DNA of 64,000 bases. Origin: Gammaproteobacteria bacterium. GTDB lineage: Bacteria > Pseudomonadota > Gammaproteobacteria > Pseudomonadales > Pseudohongiellaceae. The DNA lies in NCBI GenBank assembly GCA_017853205.1, contig JAFMKB010000001.1:1-64000 (forward strand), read 5' to 3'. Shown piece by piece: positions 40,358-49,647 of the stretch (position 1 is the stretch's first letter; each line of letters opens with the position of its first letter). Made by a program: the position numbers and the translations under genes. The notes below the pieces were generated by a model. That model was not told the DNA's origin, did no database searches, and was given only the letters and a program-made list of their open reading frames with translations.

Positions 40358-40663
40358 CTAAAGCACCATCTTTACGTGCTCGATAGTCTTCAGCTCTGCA
40401 AATAGTTTTTCGAGTTGCTCTGCGCCAGTGGCCGCAATAGTCACTCGCACCGAGACATAATTACCTTTTTTGCTCTCGTTAAACTCTATGAGCTCCTCGG
40501 ATATTTTTCCTGCATGGCGCTCGAGCACGCTTATTGCCGTCGCTCGAAAACCCGGCGCAGACGCGCCAATCACCTTAATTGGGTAGAGGCAGGGAAACTC
40601 TATTTTCGGTGCTTCTTGATCGGTGCTGAGTGGCGTCTCAGTAAACGTAATGTCCTTGGTCAT
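40358..40663 (-). CDS. ybeD: DUF493 family protein YbeD
   Basis: 101-aa cytoplasmic protein of the ferredoxin-like DUF493 family (PF04359). The opening FPCLYPIKVIGASAPGFRA and the KGNYVSVRVTIAATGAEQLE stretch are typical. It is found in E. coli between dacA and lipB with a proposed allosteric role in lipoate or glycine-cleavage metabolism, but the function is unproven. Gaps of 10 bp to dacA and 0 bp to lipB put it inside the operon. Confidence 0.9.
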   Translation of the reverse strand: MTKDITFTETPLSTDQEAPKIEFPCLYPIKVIGASAPGFRATAISVLERHAGKISEELIEFNESKKGNYVSVRVTIAATGAEQLEKLFAELKTIEHVKMVL

Positions 40664-40673
40664 TGCATCGAAC

Positions 40674-41858
40674 CTAAGAGAATAAATTGCTGAAGAAAAG
40701 CGTTAACCAATCAATGAAACGCTTAAACAGACTGCCCTGTTCGACGCCTTGCATTGCGACTACGTCGCCTCTATAGATGAGATCGTTGTCGAGAGTGACA
40801 TTTACCACGCCCATAATTTCCCCCTCGACTAGAGGCGCGCTGACGGCCTCCTCGACTTCGATAGCTGCTGTCAGATTTTCGCCTTGACCGCGCGGAATGG
40901 TCACAAATACGTCCTCTGTGACACCTAGATCAACGGCCGACTGCTCTCCTGACCAAACGGGAACATTGGTCAATACTTGTCCCTCGTTATAGAGCTGATG
41001 AGTTTCAAAATAGCGGAACCCATAGGTAAAGAGTTTTTGTGTCTCGATGGCGCGTGCCTCTGTGCTTGCAGTGCCCATCACGACTGAGATCAGACGCATA
41101 CCGTCGCGTTCGGCCGAGGCGACAAGGCAGTATCCTGCTGCGTCTGTCCAGCCTGTTTTGAGACCATCCACATTACGATCTCGAAAAAGTAGCGAGTTGC
41201 GGTTAGTCTGCGTAATGCCATTGTAAGTGAACTCGCGCTCGGCATAGATTGGATAGAAATCCCGATGCTTGTTCACCGTTTCTCGAGCAATGATTGACAG
41301 GTCACGCGCCGACATTGTGTTGTAATACTGCTCCGTATCCAACCCACTCGAATTCATGAAAAAACTCTGCTGCATGCCCATAACCTCGGCATACTGATTC
41401 ATCATGTCAGCAAAGGCGTCTTCACTGCCCGCGATGTGTTCTGCTATCGCGACACTCGCGTCATTGCCTGATTGAATAATAATGCCGCGCAAAAGGTCCT
41501 CTGCGCGCACCATCGTATCGACGCCAACAAAAGTCTTCGACCCCTCCATGCGCCAGGCCTTCTCACTAATGTGCACAGGCGTATCGAGTGTCAGGCGACC
41601 GCTGATGATTTCCTCGATAGCAATGTAAGACGTCATAATTTTTGTCAGGCTGGCAGGCGGCAACGCCTCATCGGCGTTTTCTTCAATTAAAACCTGCCCT
41701 GTTTTGGCATCGATCAAAATATAACTAGTCGCCGCGATATCTGGCGGGCGTGGAATAATCGCGGGAGCTGCAAACGCCCTGAGAGTTGGCAACACGCCAA
41801 TGCACAGGGCAAGAAGGATACTGAGTGTGCGCTGGTTAGATCGGACTCTTGATATCAT
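40674..41858 (-). CDS. dacA: D-alanyl-D-alanine carboxypeptidase (PBP5/6 type)
   Basis: Removes the terminal D-Ala of peptidoglycan pentapeptides. 394 aa from ATG 41856-41858 (GAGAAGAG about 10 bases upstream), with a signal peptide ending in FAAP. Active-site triad motifs: SLTK (serine near 65), SGN near 128 and KTG in DGLKTGWT near 231. The C-terminal beta domain and a final amphipathic segment (SLFKRFIDWLTLFFSNLF) that tethers PBP5 to the inner membrane are present. It is followed by ybeD-lipB-lipA as in Pseudomonas. Confidence 0.94.
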   Translation of the reverse strand: MISRVRSNQRTLSILLALCIGVLPTLRAFAAPAIIPRPPDIAATSYILIDAKTGQVLIEENADEALPPASLTKIMTSYIAIEEIISGRLTLDTPVHISEKAWRMEGSKTFVGVDTMVRAEDLLRGIIIQSGNDASVAIAEHIAGSEDAFADMMNQYAEVMGMQQSFFMNSSGLDTEQYYNTMSARDLSIIARETVNKHRDFYPIYAEREFTYNGITQTNRNSLLFRDRNVDGLKTGWTDAAGYCLVASAERDGMRLISVVMGTASTEARAIETQKLFTYGFRYFETHQLYNEGQVLTNVPVWSGEQSAVDLGVTEDVFVTIPRGQGENLTAAIEVEEAVSAPLVEGEIMGVVNVTLDNDLIYRGDVVAMQGVEQGSLFKRFIDWLTLFFSNLFS

Positions 41859-42154
41859 GGGAAACTCTTCTCTTTGTCTGAATGCTCTTTTGCGGCTTTT
41901 TTGTTTGTCGCGCCACCGGAAATTTCGCTTGGGTCGATAATTCATCCTGCTGCCATGGCCTATGATACTAGGTCTTGCGCGGAATTATTGATCGAATTTG
42001 TATTCGTAAAAATAAAATCGGTAATTTATTTCTAGTTTAATGCTTACGCGCCGCGATGCCTACGCATCATCGGTTATCAATAAAAATAGTCAGGGATTAG
42101 TCTCGTTTGAGTCACGCTTTGCCCGTGTTTAGACGCGTTTTGAAATTAGTGTTT

Positions 42155-43072
42155 CTACTCGGAAACGGTGTAGGGCGTCCCCAGATTAGCTGACGCCACT
42201 CGTGCCTTTAGCGAATCCACCTCGGCCAGATCATTCAGAGGTCCGATTCGCACGCGGTGCAAACGCTGACCCTGGGAGGAAATCACCTCTTCTATTTTAA
42301 CAGGCTGCCGTGTAAGACGCCGCAGCTGCTCTGCAACTTCTTGCGCACTGCCGCGCTGTGAATAGGCACCCACTTGAAGGTATTGGTCAGCTAGTTTGCC
42401 GCTACCGACTCTCGCCAGCTGCGGCGGCTGGCGTCTCTCGCGAGGCTCGTCTGTATTGACCACGACCGCCTCTAACTCGACGCGCGCAGTGCCTCTGTCG
42501 GCGTAGCCAAGCTTCACTGCGGCTGCGTAAGACAGATCAATGATTCTATCTCCGTGAAATGGGCCTCTATCGTTGACTCGGACAATGATGCTGCGATTAT
42601 TGTCTAGGTTAGTTACCCTGAGAAAACTCGGTATCGGCAGTGACTTATGCGCGGCTGATACCTTATACATATCGAAGATCTCGCCGTTTGACGTTTTGTG
42701 ACCGTGAAATTTTTCGCCATACCAAGAAGCCACCCCTCTCTCAAAATATCCTTCCTCGGTGGACATGACTGTATAGCGTTTGCCCAGCACCTCGTAGGGA
42801 CTGCGATTTCCTGCCATTGTGCGCGTCACAGCAGTTGGCACAACCTCACTGATCTCTGAAGGATCTAGCACCCTAGTAGGCGCCCGGTCTTGTGCTAGTT
42901 GATAGCGCCCTGCGTTTGGCGAAGGTTGCTGCACAGAGGGACTGCTCGCACAGCCTGCCAGCAAGGCAAGCAAAAGCATCACCGGCGTTTTTACTCCAAA
43001 GAGGATGCCACGGTGCTTCGCTGCCTTAACTCGCGACGCGCAAGTCCACACAGACTGAACGGGGTGATCCAT
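42155..43072 (-). CDS. rlpA: Septal ring lytic transglycosylase RlpA
   Basis: Outer-membrane lipoprotein that cleaves peptidoglycan glycan strands lacking stem peptides. 305 aa from ATG 43072 (AGAGG about 8 bases upstream); an ATG five codons earlier is nearly as good. The signal peptide ends in lipobox LLAGCASS at about residue 41, so the signal's charged start is long. The RlpA double-psi barrel has GVASWYGEKFHGHKTSNGE and NDRGPFHGDRIIDLS with the catalytic D and H/E residues, and a SPOR peptidoglycan-binding domain (about 230-300). In Pseudomonas a mltB-like gene lies between rodA and rlpA; here only 212 bp remain. Confidence 0.93.
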   Translation of the reverse strand: MDHPVQSVWTCASRVKAAKHRGILFGVKTPVMLLLALLAGCASSPSVQQPSPNAGRYQLAQDRAPTRVLDPSEISEVVPTAVTRTMAGNRSPYEVLGKRYTVMSTEEGYFERGVASWYGEKFHGHKTSNGEIFDMYKVSAAHKSLPIPSFLRVTNLDNNRSIIVRVNDRGPFHGDRIIDLSYAAAVKLGYADRGTARVELEAVVVNTDEPRERRQPPQLARVGSGKLADQYLQVGAYSQRGSAQEVAEQLRRLTRQPVKIEEVISSQGQRLHRVRIGPLNDLAEVDSLKARVASANLGTPYTVSE

Positions 43073-43283
43073 TGCAGTACCTCTCATTGCTTCGCCTCTT
43101 GATGGTTCTGTTCGCTCAATTTTCCGTAGATGTCTACGCAGTAGCCGAATGCCGTCGAGACTCTATAGACGCACAATGCTGCAGACACTCAGAAAGGGTA
43201 GCGGTAGCAAGCGAGAAAGTTTGAGTATTTTAGCGCTTTGTCCAGGGTTACACCCTTATCCTGGAAACCCGGAGCACCGATGC

Positions 43284-44444
43284 CTAGCGCACCGGTTGAG
43301 TAACTCGATGGGTCTGAATAGACATGAGCAGCCCAAAGCCGATAAACAGCGTTACAACCGCTGTTCCGCCCCGTGAGATAAGAGGCAGAGGCAATCCAAT
43401 TACGGGTAATAGCCCCGATACCATCGACATATTGACAAACAAATACAGAAAAAACGTAAGGGTAATGCTGCCTGCCAACAACCGACCGAACATGTCACTC
43501 GCCGCGAGTGCGATGCTTGCGCCTCTTATAATCACAAAAAGGTACAGCGCGATGAGCACCAACACACCAATAAGACCAAATTCCTCGGCGAGAACAGCCA
43601 AGATAAAGTCCGTGTTGCTCTCTGGAATAAAGTCTAGGTGTGACTGCGCGCCATTCCCGTAGCCTTTCCCATAAATACCACCGGAGCCGATAGCAATCTG
43701 CGACTGAATGATGTTATAGCCAGCGCCAGTAGGATCTCTATAGGGGTCGAAAAAGGTCAGTATCCTATTCTTCTGGTGCGGCTGCGCAAGGAACAAATAC
43801 CATACTGGTGAGGCGATCACCGCTGCGAAGATTCCCGCGAAAACAACTCTCCACCGCAGCCCCGCAAGGAGCACGACAAAAATGCCCGACATGGTAACCA
43901 TGAGCGCGGTACCCATATCATTCTGAAGAACAATGAGCGCAGCTGGCATTAATGTAAAAACACCCGCCCAAAAGACATGTTTTAGATTGGGCGGCAGCGG
44001 GCGGCTCGCCAGGTACCATGCAAGAAGCATTGGGACAATAAATTTCAGCAGTTCAGAGGGCTGGAAACTTGGTAATCCAGGAAGATCCAACCAGCTTTTT
44101 GCCCCATTTTTCTCAGCACCAATCACAAGCACGAGGCCAAGTATGAACAATGCCAGGACATAGGCCGTAGGGGTCCATCGACGATAAAATTGACTATCGA
44201 ATTGTGCAACAGCACACATCACGACAAGGCCGATTCCCATCGTTCCTGCCTGCCGAAAAATCGTTTCGGGGTCTCCCCCTGTAGCGCTGTTGAGCACGAA
44301 GAGTCCAAAACCGCAAAGGGCCAACAACCCAGCGAGGAGTATGGGGTCAATATGAATTATCTGCCAAAAGCTGCGCAGCCCGCGGGGCTGAGAGAAACTG
44401 ACATTCGACTGCCTGACGAAATCTCGATTAGTGGACGCCTTCAC
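43284..44444 (-). CDS. rodA: Peptidoglycan glycosyltransferase RodA (SEDS family)
   Basis: Polytopic membrane enzyme polymerising glycan strands for lateral wall growth with PBP2. 386 aa with about ten hydrophobic segments. SEDS motifs are visible: LIPESNTDFIL-type FIPESNTDFILAV near 285, the GIYGKGYGNG loop and VIGLPLPLISRGG near 355. The start is GTG at 44442-44444 with GAGAGG seven bases upstream. It sits 60 bp after the mrdA stop, forming the classical mrdA-rodA pair. The first 25 residues form a cytosolic tail. Confidence 0.95.
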   Translation of the reverse strand: MKASTNRDFVRQSNVSFSQPRGLRSFWQIIHIDPILLAGLLALCGFGLFVLNSATGGDPETIFRQAGTMGIGLVVMCAVAQFDSQFYRRWTPTAYVLALFILGLVLVIGAEKNGAKSWLDLPGLPSFQPSELLKFIVPMLLAWYLASRPLPPNLKHVFWAGVFTLMPAALIVLQNDMGTALMVTMSGIFVVLLAGLRWRVVFAGIFAAVIASPVWYLFLAQPHQKNRILTFFDPYRDPTGAGYNIIQSQIAIGSGGIYGKGYGNGAQSHLDFIPESNTDFILAVLAEEFGLIGVLVLIALYLFVIIRGASIALAASDMFGRLLAGSITLTFFLYLFVNMSMVSGLLPVIGLPLPLISRGGTAVVTLFIGFGLLMSIQTHRVTQPVR

Positions 44445-44504
44445 ACCAGCGCCTCTCTCGACCCAACTCCTCTGCCGATGACTGAGCGAATAGCTCTTCC
44501 ATGA

Positions 44505-46553
44505 CTAATCATGTCGATGACCTTCATGCTCGGCATTGAGGGCGACAACGCTGGGGGAGTTTTCGTCTGCCTGTCGCGCGCGATCAGAGCCCTCGCTAAG
44601 CAGGGCATCAGGATCAGTGGCAAGCGCAGTAAAATCTATTTCTAGGATATCGAGAAGATAGGAATCAATAACCGCTTTGGCGACAGGACCAGCGACACTG
44701 CTGCCATGCTGCCCGTTCTCAACAAAGACGGCGACAGCAATCTGGGGCTCGATAGTTGGATGCTGCGCCGGGGCATAGGCAACAAACAGCGCATGGTCTT
44801 TATTCAAATCAGACACATCGATATCCTCGCTCTGAAGAATATCTTGAGCGATGCTCACGACTTGTGCCGAACCCGACTTTCCAGCCATTTTATAGGACAT
44901 ATCGCGATCAGCCCGAGCGATCGCTTCATAGGCGGTACCATAGTCTCTGAACACCTGAGAGTACGGCCTATGTACGACCATCGTCATCGACTCTTCAATG
45001 TAACGCCAATGTTCTGGATTATCTATCTGCACGTTGCCTGCGGGGTTTGGGTCTTGCGGCTGAAAAGGCTCTCCGTCAATCGCCGCAAGCATTCTCGGCT
45101 TAACGACAATCCCTTTGTTGGCCACGATCGCAGTTGCAGTCGCAAGCTGCAGAGGGGTGGCCCACATATAACCCTGCCCAATTGAGGAATTAATCGTATC
45201 ACCCGGATACCAAGGCTCATTTCGCGTTGCCTGCTTCCACTCTCGCGAGGGCAGCACGCCGGTTCGTGCGTACCCAACATCGAGCGCGAAATTTTGGCCA
45301 AAGCCAAACTGACTCAAAAAACTATGAATGGTATCGATACCCATCCGATACCCAAGGTCGTAAAAGAAGGTATCGCAGGATTGAAAGATTGCGCGCTGAA
45401 GATTGGTCTCGCCATGGCCGCCGCCGATGGCTGTTCGCAATGTGTAGTCACCCCATCGGTAGCGTACACCGGGAAGCCTGAAATAACCGGGGTCTTGAAT
45501 CACCGTGTCGGTGTCGGTAAAGCCGTGCTGCAAACCACCAAGACCGATAAAAGGCTTTACCGTCGACGCCGGAGGATAGGGATTCACGGTCCTGTCGAAT
45601 AATGGCGTATTGACAGTGTCGGTTATGAGCTGCGAGTAGTCGGCATTGCTTATCCCTGTCACGAACAAATTAGGATCAAAGCCCGGCTTACTGACCATTG
45701 CTAGGATTCCACCGGTTGCAGGATCAATTGCCACAACCGCGCCCCGATGCTCACCTAAGGCTTCGGTAGCGACACGCTGCAATCGATTTTCTAGGAAAAG
45801 CGTCAGATTCTTACCGGCAATTGGGTCCGTGCGTTCAAGCCGACGCATGACCTGACCGCGATTGTTCTTCTCGACTACCTCGTAGCCAACCTCGCCGTGA
45901 AGAAGAGCCTCGTAGGTGCGCTCGATTCCTGTCTTACCTATGTGATTCGTCCCGCCATAATTTTCACGCGCATCCTCGGCAAACGCGTCGAGCTCTTCAC
46001 GATTGATCTCAGATACATAGCCAATCGCGTGCGCGTTGAGTTCACCAGTAGGATAGCTGCGCACAAATTGGGGCTCAATGCTAATACCAGGAAGACGATG
46101 CGCATTAACCGACACGCGTGCCTTTTCCTCTTCGGTGAGGACATAGCGAAGTGGAACTGAGGAGAAAGGAACTCGGCGGCGCTTGAGCCTTTCTCTGAAT
46201 TGCTCAACATCCTCTGGAGCGAGGCGGATAAGCGAAGATAACAGCTCGAAAGTCGCCTCGATGTCGTCGACCCGCTCTCTCACAACCGAAAGATTAAAGA
46301 TCGGCTGGTTATCAGCAAGCAGTTCTCCGCTTCGATCGTATATTAGCCCTCGTGCGGGGGGCACATACTGCGAGTGAAGCCGATTGCCATCTGCTCGCGC
46401 AGCAAAATAATCGTATTGGGTGACTTGAAGGTTAATGAGTTTGACCAGCAATGCAGCGAAGAGAAACGCAACGACGATGCTCGCAACGAGCATGCGTCTC
46501 GCGAAAAGCCTTCGTTCAGCCTCACGATCTTTGAGCTGCCACCTACCTTCCAC
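44505..46553 (-). CDS. mrdA: Penicillin-binding protein 2
   Basis: Class B transpeptidase for cell elongation, 682 aa. One N-terminal membrane anchor (about 22-45) is followed by the PBP dimerisation domain. The transpeptidase domain has the active serine in PASTVKP (SxxK near 328), SxN as SCD near 385 and KSG in MAGKSGSAQVV near 560. The start is GTG (46551-46553) with GGAG nearby. The last 45 residues are an acidic tail. Genes rlmH and rsfS precede it as in other gammaproteobacteria. Confidence 0.95.
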   Translation of the reverse strand: MEGRWQLKDREAERRLFARRMLVASIVVAFLFAALLVKLINLQVTQYDYFAARADGNRLHSQYVPPARGLIYDRSGELLADNQPIFNLSVVRERVDDIEATFELLSSLIRLAPEDVEQFRERLKRRRVPFSSVPLRYVLTEEEKARVSVNAHRLPGISIEPQFVRSYPTGELNAHAIGYVSEINREELDAFAEDARENYGGTNHIGKTGIERTYEALLHGEVGYEVVEKNNRGQVMRRLERTDPIAGKNLTLFLENRLQRVATEALGEHRGAVVAIDPATGGILAMVSKPGFDPNLFVTGISNADYSQLITDTVNTPLFDRTVNPYPPASTVKPFIGLGGLQHGFTDTDTVIQDPGYFRLPGVRYRWGDYTLRTAIGGGHGETNLQRAIFQSCDTFFYDLGYRMGIDTIHSFLSQFGFGQNFALDVGYARTGVLPSREWKQATRNEPWYPGDTINSSIGQGYMWATPLQLATATAIVANKGIVVKPRMLAAIDGEPFQPQDPNPAGNVQIDNPEHWRYIEESMTMVVHRPYSQVFRDYGTAYEAIARADRDMSYKMAGKSGSAQVVSIAQDILQSEDIDVSDLNKDHALFVAYAPAQHPTIEPQIAVAVFVENGQHGSSVAGPVAKAVIDSYLLDILEIDFTALATDPDALLSEGSDRARQADENSPSVVALNAEHEGHRHD

Positions 46554-46651
46554 TCTTCACTCCGCTTCTCACCATCAGTAACTTCGACACCGTCTGTGCG
46601 CGAAAGTTTTGCCTATTATCAGGCCTGCTGCTAACGCTCTATTCCTAGTAC

Positions 46652-47122
46652 TCACGCTCGATGGTATGGGTGCCCCTTGCTCAGGCTGCTCGCACGATAG
46701 AGTTGCTCGACCATTATTACGCGCACCAGAGGGTGAGGTAAGGTCATCGCCGAAAGCGACCAGCTCTCATCAGCACGTGCTGCGCATGCCTTAGACAAAC
46801 CATCGGGACCACCAACCAAAAGGCAAATATTTCGACCTTGACTCTTGAAGTGCTCGAGTCTCGCGGCGAGCGCCGGTGTATCAAGCGGCTTACCTAACAC
46901 TTCGAGGCTTACTACATAATCGGCGTCTTGCACGGAAGCTAGAATCGCCTCGCCCTCTTTCTCGCGACATACCTCGGGGCTCTGAGCCTTGGTGCGCTTG
47001 GCCATCGGGAGCTCTAGGAGACTAAAGCCCAAATCACCAACGATTCGTTTACTGTATTCATCAACCCCTTCCTGCACCCAGCGCGGCATTTTGGTCCCAA
47101 TGCTAATTAACTTAAGTTTCAT
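46652..47122 (-). CDS. rlmH: 23S rRNA (pseudouridine(1915)-N3)-methyltransferase RlmH
   Basis: SPOUT-fold enzyme methylating m3Psi1915 in helix 69, working on a base made by RluD elsewhere in this window. 156 aa from ATG 47122, matching E. coli (155). SAM-binding knot motifs: LLVGGPDGLSKAC and LSAMTLPHPLVRVIMVEQLYRA; the C-terminal GHPYHRA is invariant. The ATG overlaps the rsfS stop by 11 bp; the longer upstream frame is a shadow. It is separated by 98 bp from mrdA. Confidence 0.95.
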   Translation of the reverse strand: MKLKLISIGTKMPRWVQEGVDEYSKRIVGDLGFSLLELPMAKRTKAQSPEVCREKEGEAILASVQDADYVVSLEVLGKPLDTPALAARLEHFKSQGRNICLLVGGPDGLSKACAARADESWSLSAMTLPHPLVRVIMVEQLYRASSLSKGHPYHRA

Positions 47123-47501
47123 GCTCGACTGCGGTCTCGGTGGTGATTTCCTCAGTTGGTGGCTTAAAACTCCAGAGCTCCTCCAAATTATAAAGCGCGC
47201 GCATTGGGGCAACCATTAGATGGACAACAACATCGCCAAGGTCGACTAGCACCCATTCTGCCGCTAGTTTGCCCTCAATGCTTTTAACGGTTTGCCCAGC
47301 CTCTTTTGCCGCCTTATCGACTGAATCGGCAAGCGCTTTCACATGCGTACTAGACGAACCGGTAGCGATAACCATGAAGTCCGTAATCGAGGTCAGCCCT
47401 TTAACGCTAATGCTACGTATCTCCTGCCCCTTCATGTCACTAAGCGCAGTTACTGCCAGCTCGGCTAACTGGTCGCTTTTAAGTGCCTTTAAATTTTTCA
47501 A
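47112..47501 (-). CDS. rsfS: Ribosomal silencing factor RsfS
   Basis: Binds L14 on the 50S subunit and blocks subunit joining under starvation. 129 aa. It has the family pattern LKALKSDQLAELAVTALSDM and FMVIATGSSSTHVKALADSV, and ends with EWVLVDLGDVVVHLM. The best start is TTG at 47499-47501, with AAGGA seven bases upstream. The C-terminus is longer than usual with an acidic TEEITTETAVEHE tail. It follows nadD after 56 bp. Confidence 0.93.
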   Translation of the reverse strand: MKNLKALKSDQLAELAVTALSDMKGQEIRSISVKGLTSITDFMVIATGSSSTHVKALADSVDKAAKEAGQTVKSIEGKLAAEWVLVDLGDVVVHLMVAPMRALYNLEELWSFKPPTEEITTETAVEHET

Positions 47502-47557
47502 TACTTATTCCTTGTAAATCAATTAATTAAGTTAACTAAATAAAGTTAAATCTACAT

Positions 47558-48217
47558 CTATCTGTAGAGATCATGAGTCTCGATATAGGCGCGTACTGTG
47601 TCCGGTAACCAGTCATCCAACCTCATATCTGTCGATTGAGTGCGACCGTTTACCCCAGAAAGCGCCGCGCGAACGCGTGTAGACGACAAATGATTCTGTA
47701 ACTCCTCCAGCAGAATAATTTTGCCCCTGCCTCCATCGAAAAGCGCTTCCGGACTTCTCACCATTCGCGAAGCGAGCTGCGTTAGCTCTGCGCTTTCGCG
47801 TGATACAGATATCCCCGGACGTGAAACCACCGCGAGTAAATTTTCATCCAAAAGCCGCTCCCATCTATCCCAGAGAGGCAGCCCCTCGAACGCGTCTCTT
47901 CCAAGCACGAAGACGAAATCCGTGCTCGGATCGTCGTTCTTTAACTGCGCGAGCGTATCGATACTATAAGAAATACCCTCTCGCTCTAGTTCAATAGAGC
48001 TCGCGACGAGTTGGGCGCTGTCCGCACATGCGAGGGTCAACATATCAAGGCGTTGAGCACCAGTCGCACTCGCTGCATGCCGGTGATTAGGGAGTTTACA
48101 GGGCACCAAAAGCACGTGATCGAGACTAAGTGCCTCCAGCGCGAGCTCGGCTACGGCGAGATGACCGCAGTGCACTGGGTCAAACATTCCACCGTAGACA
48201 CCGACTCTCTTACTCAT
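47558..48217 (-). CDS. nadD: Nicotinate-nucleotide adenylyltransferase
   Basis: Adds AMP to nicotinic acid mononucleotide, the step before nadE. 219 aa. N-terminal [19 protein letters not shown] holds the nucleotidyltransferase HxGH motif; [17 protein letters not shown] and the C-terminal STRVRAAL (ISSTxVR-type) are the other family blocks. It overlaps proA by four bases (ATGA), so the pair is translationally coupled, the same order as in Pseudomonas. Confidence 0.95.
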   Translation of the reverse strand: MSKRVGVYGGMFDPVHCGHLAVAELALEALSLDHVLLVPCKLPNHRHAASATGAQRLDMLTLACADSAQLVASSIELEREGISYSIDTLAQLKNDDPSTDFVFVLGRDAFEGLPLWDRWERLLDENLLAVVSRPGISVSRESAELTQLASRMVRSPEALFDGGRGKIILLEELQNHLSSTRVRAALSGVNGRTQSTDMRLDDWLPDTVRAYIETHDLYR

Positions 48218-49473
48218 GTGCGGATATGCCCATCCCCTAACACGATATATTTCTGCGAAGTCAGGCCTTCTAAACCCACAGGGCCTCGCGCGTGAAGTTT
48301 ATCAGTCGATATACCAATCTCGGCGCCGAGACCATATTCGAAGCCATCGGCGAATCGAGTCGACGCGTTAATCATTACCGAACTGGAATCCACTTCACGC
48401 AAAAAACGCTGCGCCTTTGTGAAATTCTCGGTAATGATAGATTCCGTGTGCCCCGAACTGTAATGGTTGATGTGAGCTATTGCCTGATCCAGGCCACTGA
48501 CAACCTTGACCGATAGAATAGGAGCAAGATATTCCTCTCCCCAGTCTTCTTCGGTCGCTGCGATCGCCGTCGGAACAAGAGAAAGTACTCTGGCACATCC
48601 CCTTAACTCCACCCCATGATTAGCATATTCGGCGGCGAGCGAAGGCAAAAGCGCTTCTGCAATTGCGTCGTCGATAAGTAATGACTCCAGCGTGCAGCAA
48701 GTCCCATAACGCTGGGTCTTGGCGTTGATTGCCACGCGCACCGCCTTATCGAAATCAGCATCTGACTCGATGTACAGGTGGCAATTGCCGTCGAGATGTT
48801 TGATCACAGGTACGCGGGAATCGCGACTAATACGTTCGATTAACCCCTTACCACCGCGTGGGACAATGACATCGACAAACTCGGGCATAGTAATCAAATG
48901 GCCTACCGCATCTCGATCAGGGCGATCTAGTACTTGCACGGCATCGGTAGGCAACTCTGCCTCAGCAAGCCCTAACGCGATGCAGCGTGCAATCGCCTGA
49001 TTAGAATTCAGCGCCTCCGAGCCACCTCGCAGAATCGTCGCATTGCCCGATTTGAGGCAAAGACTCGCAGCTTCGCAGGTCACATTCGGGCGCGACTCAT
49101 AGATGATCCCGATGACGCCGAGGGGCACACGCATACGCCCTACCTGGATACCGCTAGGCCGTGGTTTCATCTCGCTAATGCCGCCAATGGGATCGTCGAG
49201 CGCAGCCACTTGCCGAAGCCCCTCGAGCATCGCATCGATGCGTGCAGTCGTCAGTTCTAAGCGATCGAGTAGCGCAGCATCGAGCCCCTTTTCTTGACCC
49301 GCCGCCATGTCTAGTGCATTCGCCTCGAGGAGCACCTCACGCGCGTCGTCGATATGCTGGGCTATTGCCAGTAGCGCCGCGTTCTTTTGACCCGTAGTCG
49401 CTTTAGCGATTGAAGCTGACGCATCGCGCGCGCGTCTACCTAGGTCGGTCATATAGGCTTTAAGATCTGTCAT
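48214..49473 (-). CDS. proA: Gamma-glutamyl phosphate reductase
   Basis: NADPH-dependent second step of proline synthesis from glutamate. 419 aa from ATG 49471-49473 (AGGGA six bases upstream) against 417 in E. coli; a start nine codons earlier is less likely. It has the aldehyde dehydrogenase-like fold with catalytic cysteine in [15 protein letters not shown] (about 258) and the NADP region [14 protein letters not shown] near 110. The C-terminus [13 protein letters not shown] is family-typical. Its partner proB is not in the window. Confidence 0.96.
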   Translation of the reverse strand: MTDLKAYMTDLGRRARDASASIAKATTGQKNAALLAIAQHIDDAREVLLEANALDMAAGQEKGLDAALLDRLELTTARIDAMLEGLRQVAALDDPIGGISEMKPRPSGIQVGRMRVPLGVIGIIYESRPNVTCEAASLCLKSGNATILRGGSEALNSNQAIARCIALGLAEAELPTDAVQVLDRPDRDAVGHLITMPEFVDVIVPRGGKGLIERISRDSRVPVIKHLDGNCHLYIESDADFDKAVRVAINAKTQRYGTCCTLESLLIDDAIAEALLPSLAAEYANHGVELRGCARVLSLVPTAIAATEEDWGEEYLAPILSVKVVSGLDQAIAHINHYSSGHTESIITENFTKAQRFLREVDSSSVMINASTRFADGFEYGLGAEIGISTDKLHARGPVGLEGLTSQKYIVLGDGHIRT

Positions 49474-49647
49474 CTGCGTCCCTAACTCGGCGCGCACCAT
49501 CTGACACGCGCAACATAACTATGTATTCCTCGAAGTATACCCTACGCCAAGCCCCGCGGTCTGCGGCTAACGCTAAGAGATTGGACACAGGCGGGGGCTA
49601 GCGCTTATCCTCGAATGTCCTAGTTAATCGCGAGATAGCCACCTAGA

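Noticed and set aside
44706-45185. 159-aa plus-strand ORF opposite mrdA
   Set aside because: Antisense to the transpeptidase domain, no features of its own.
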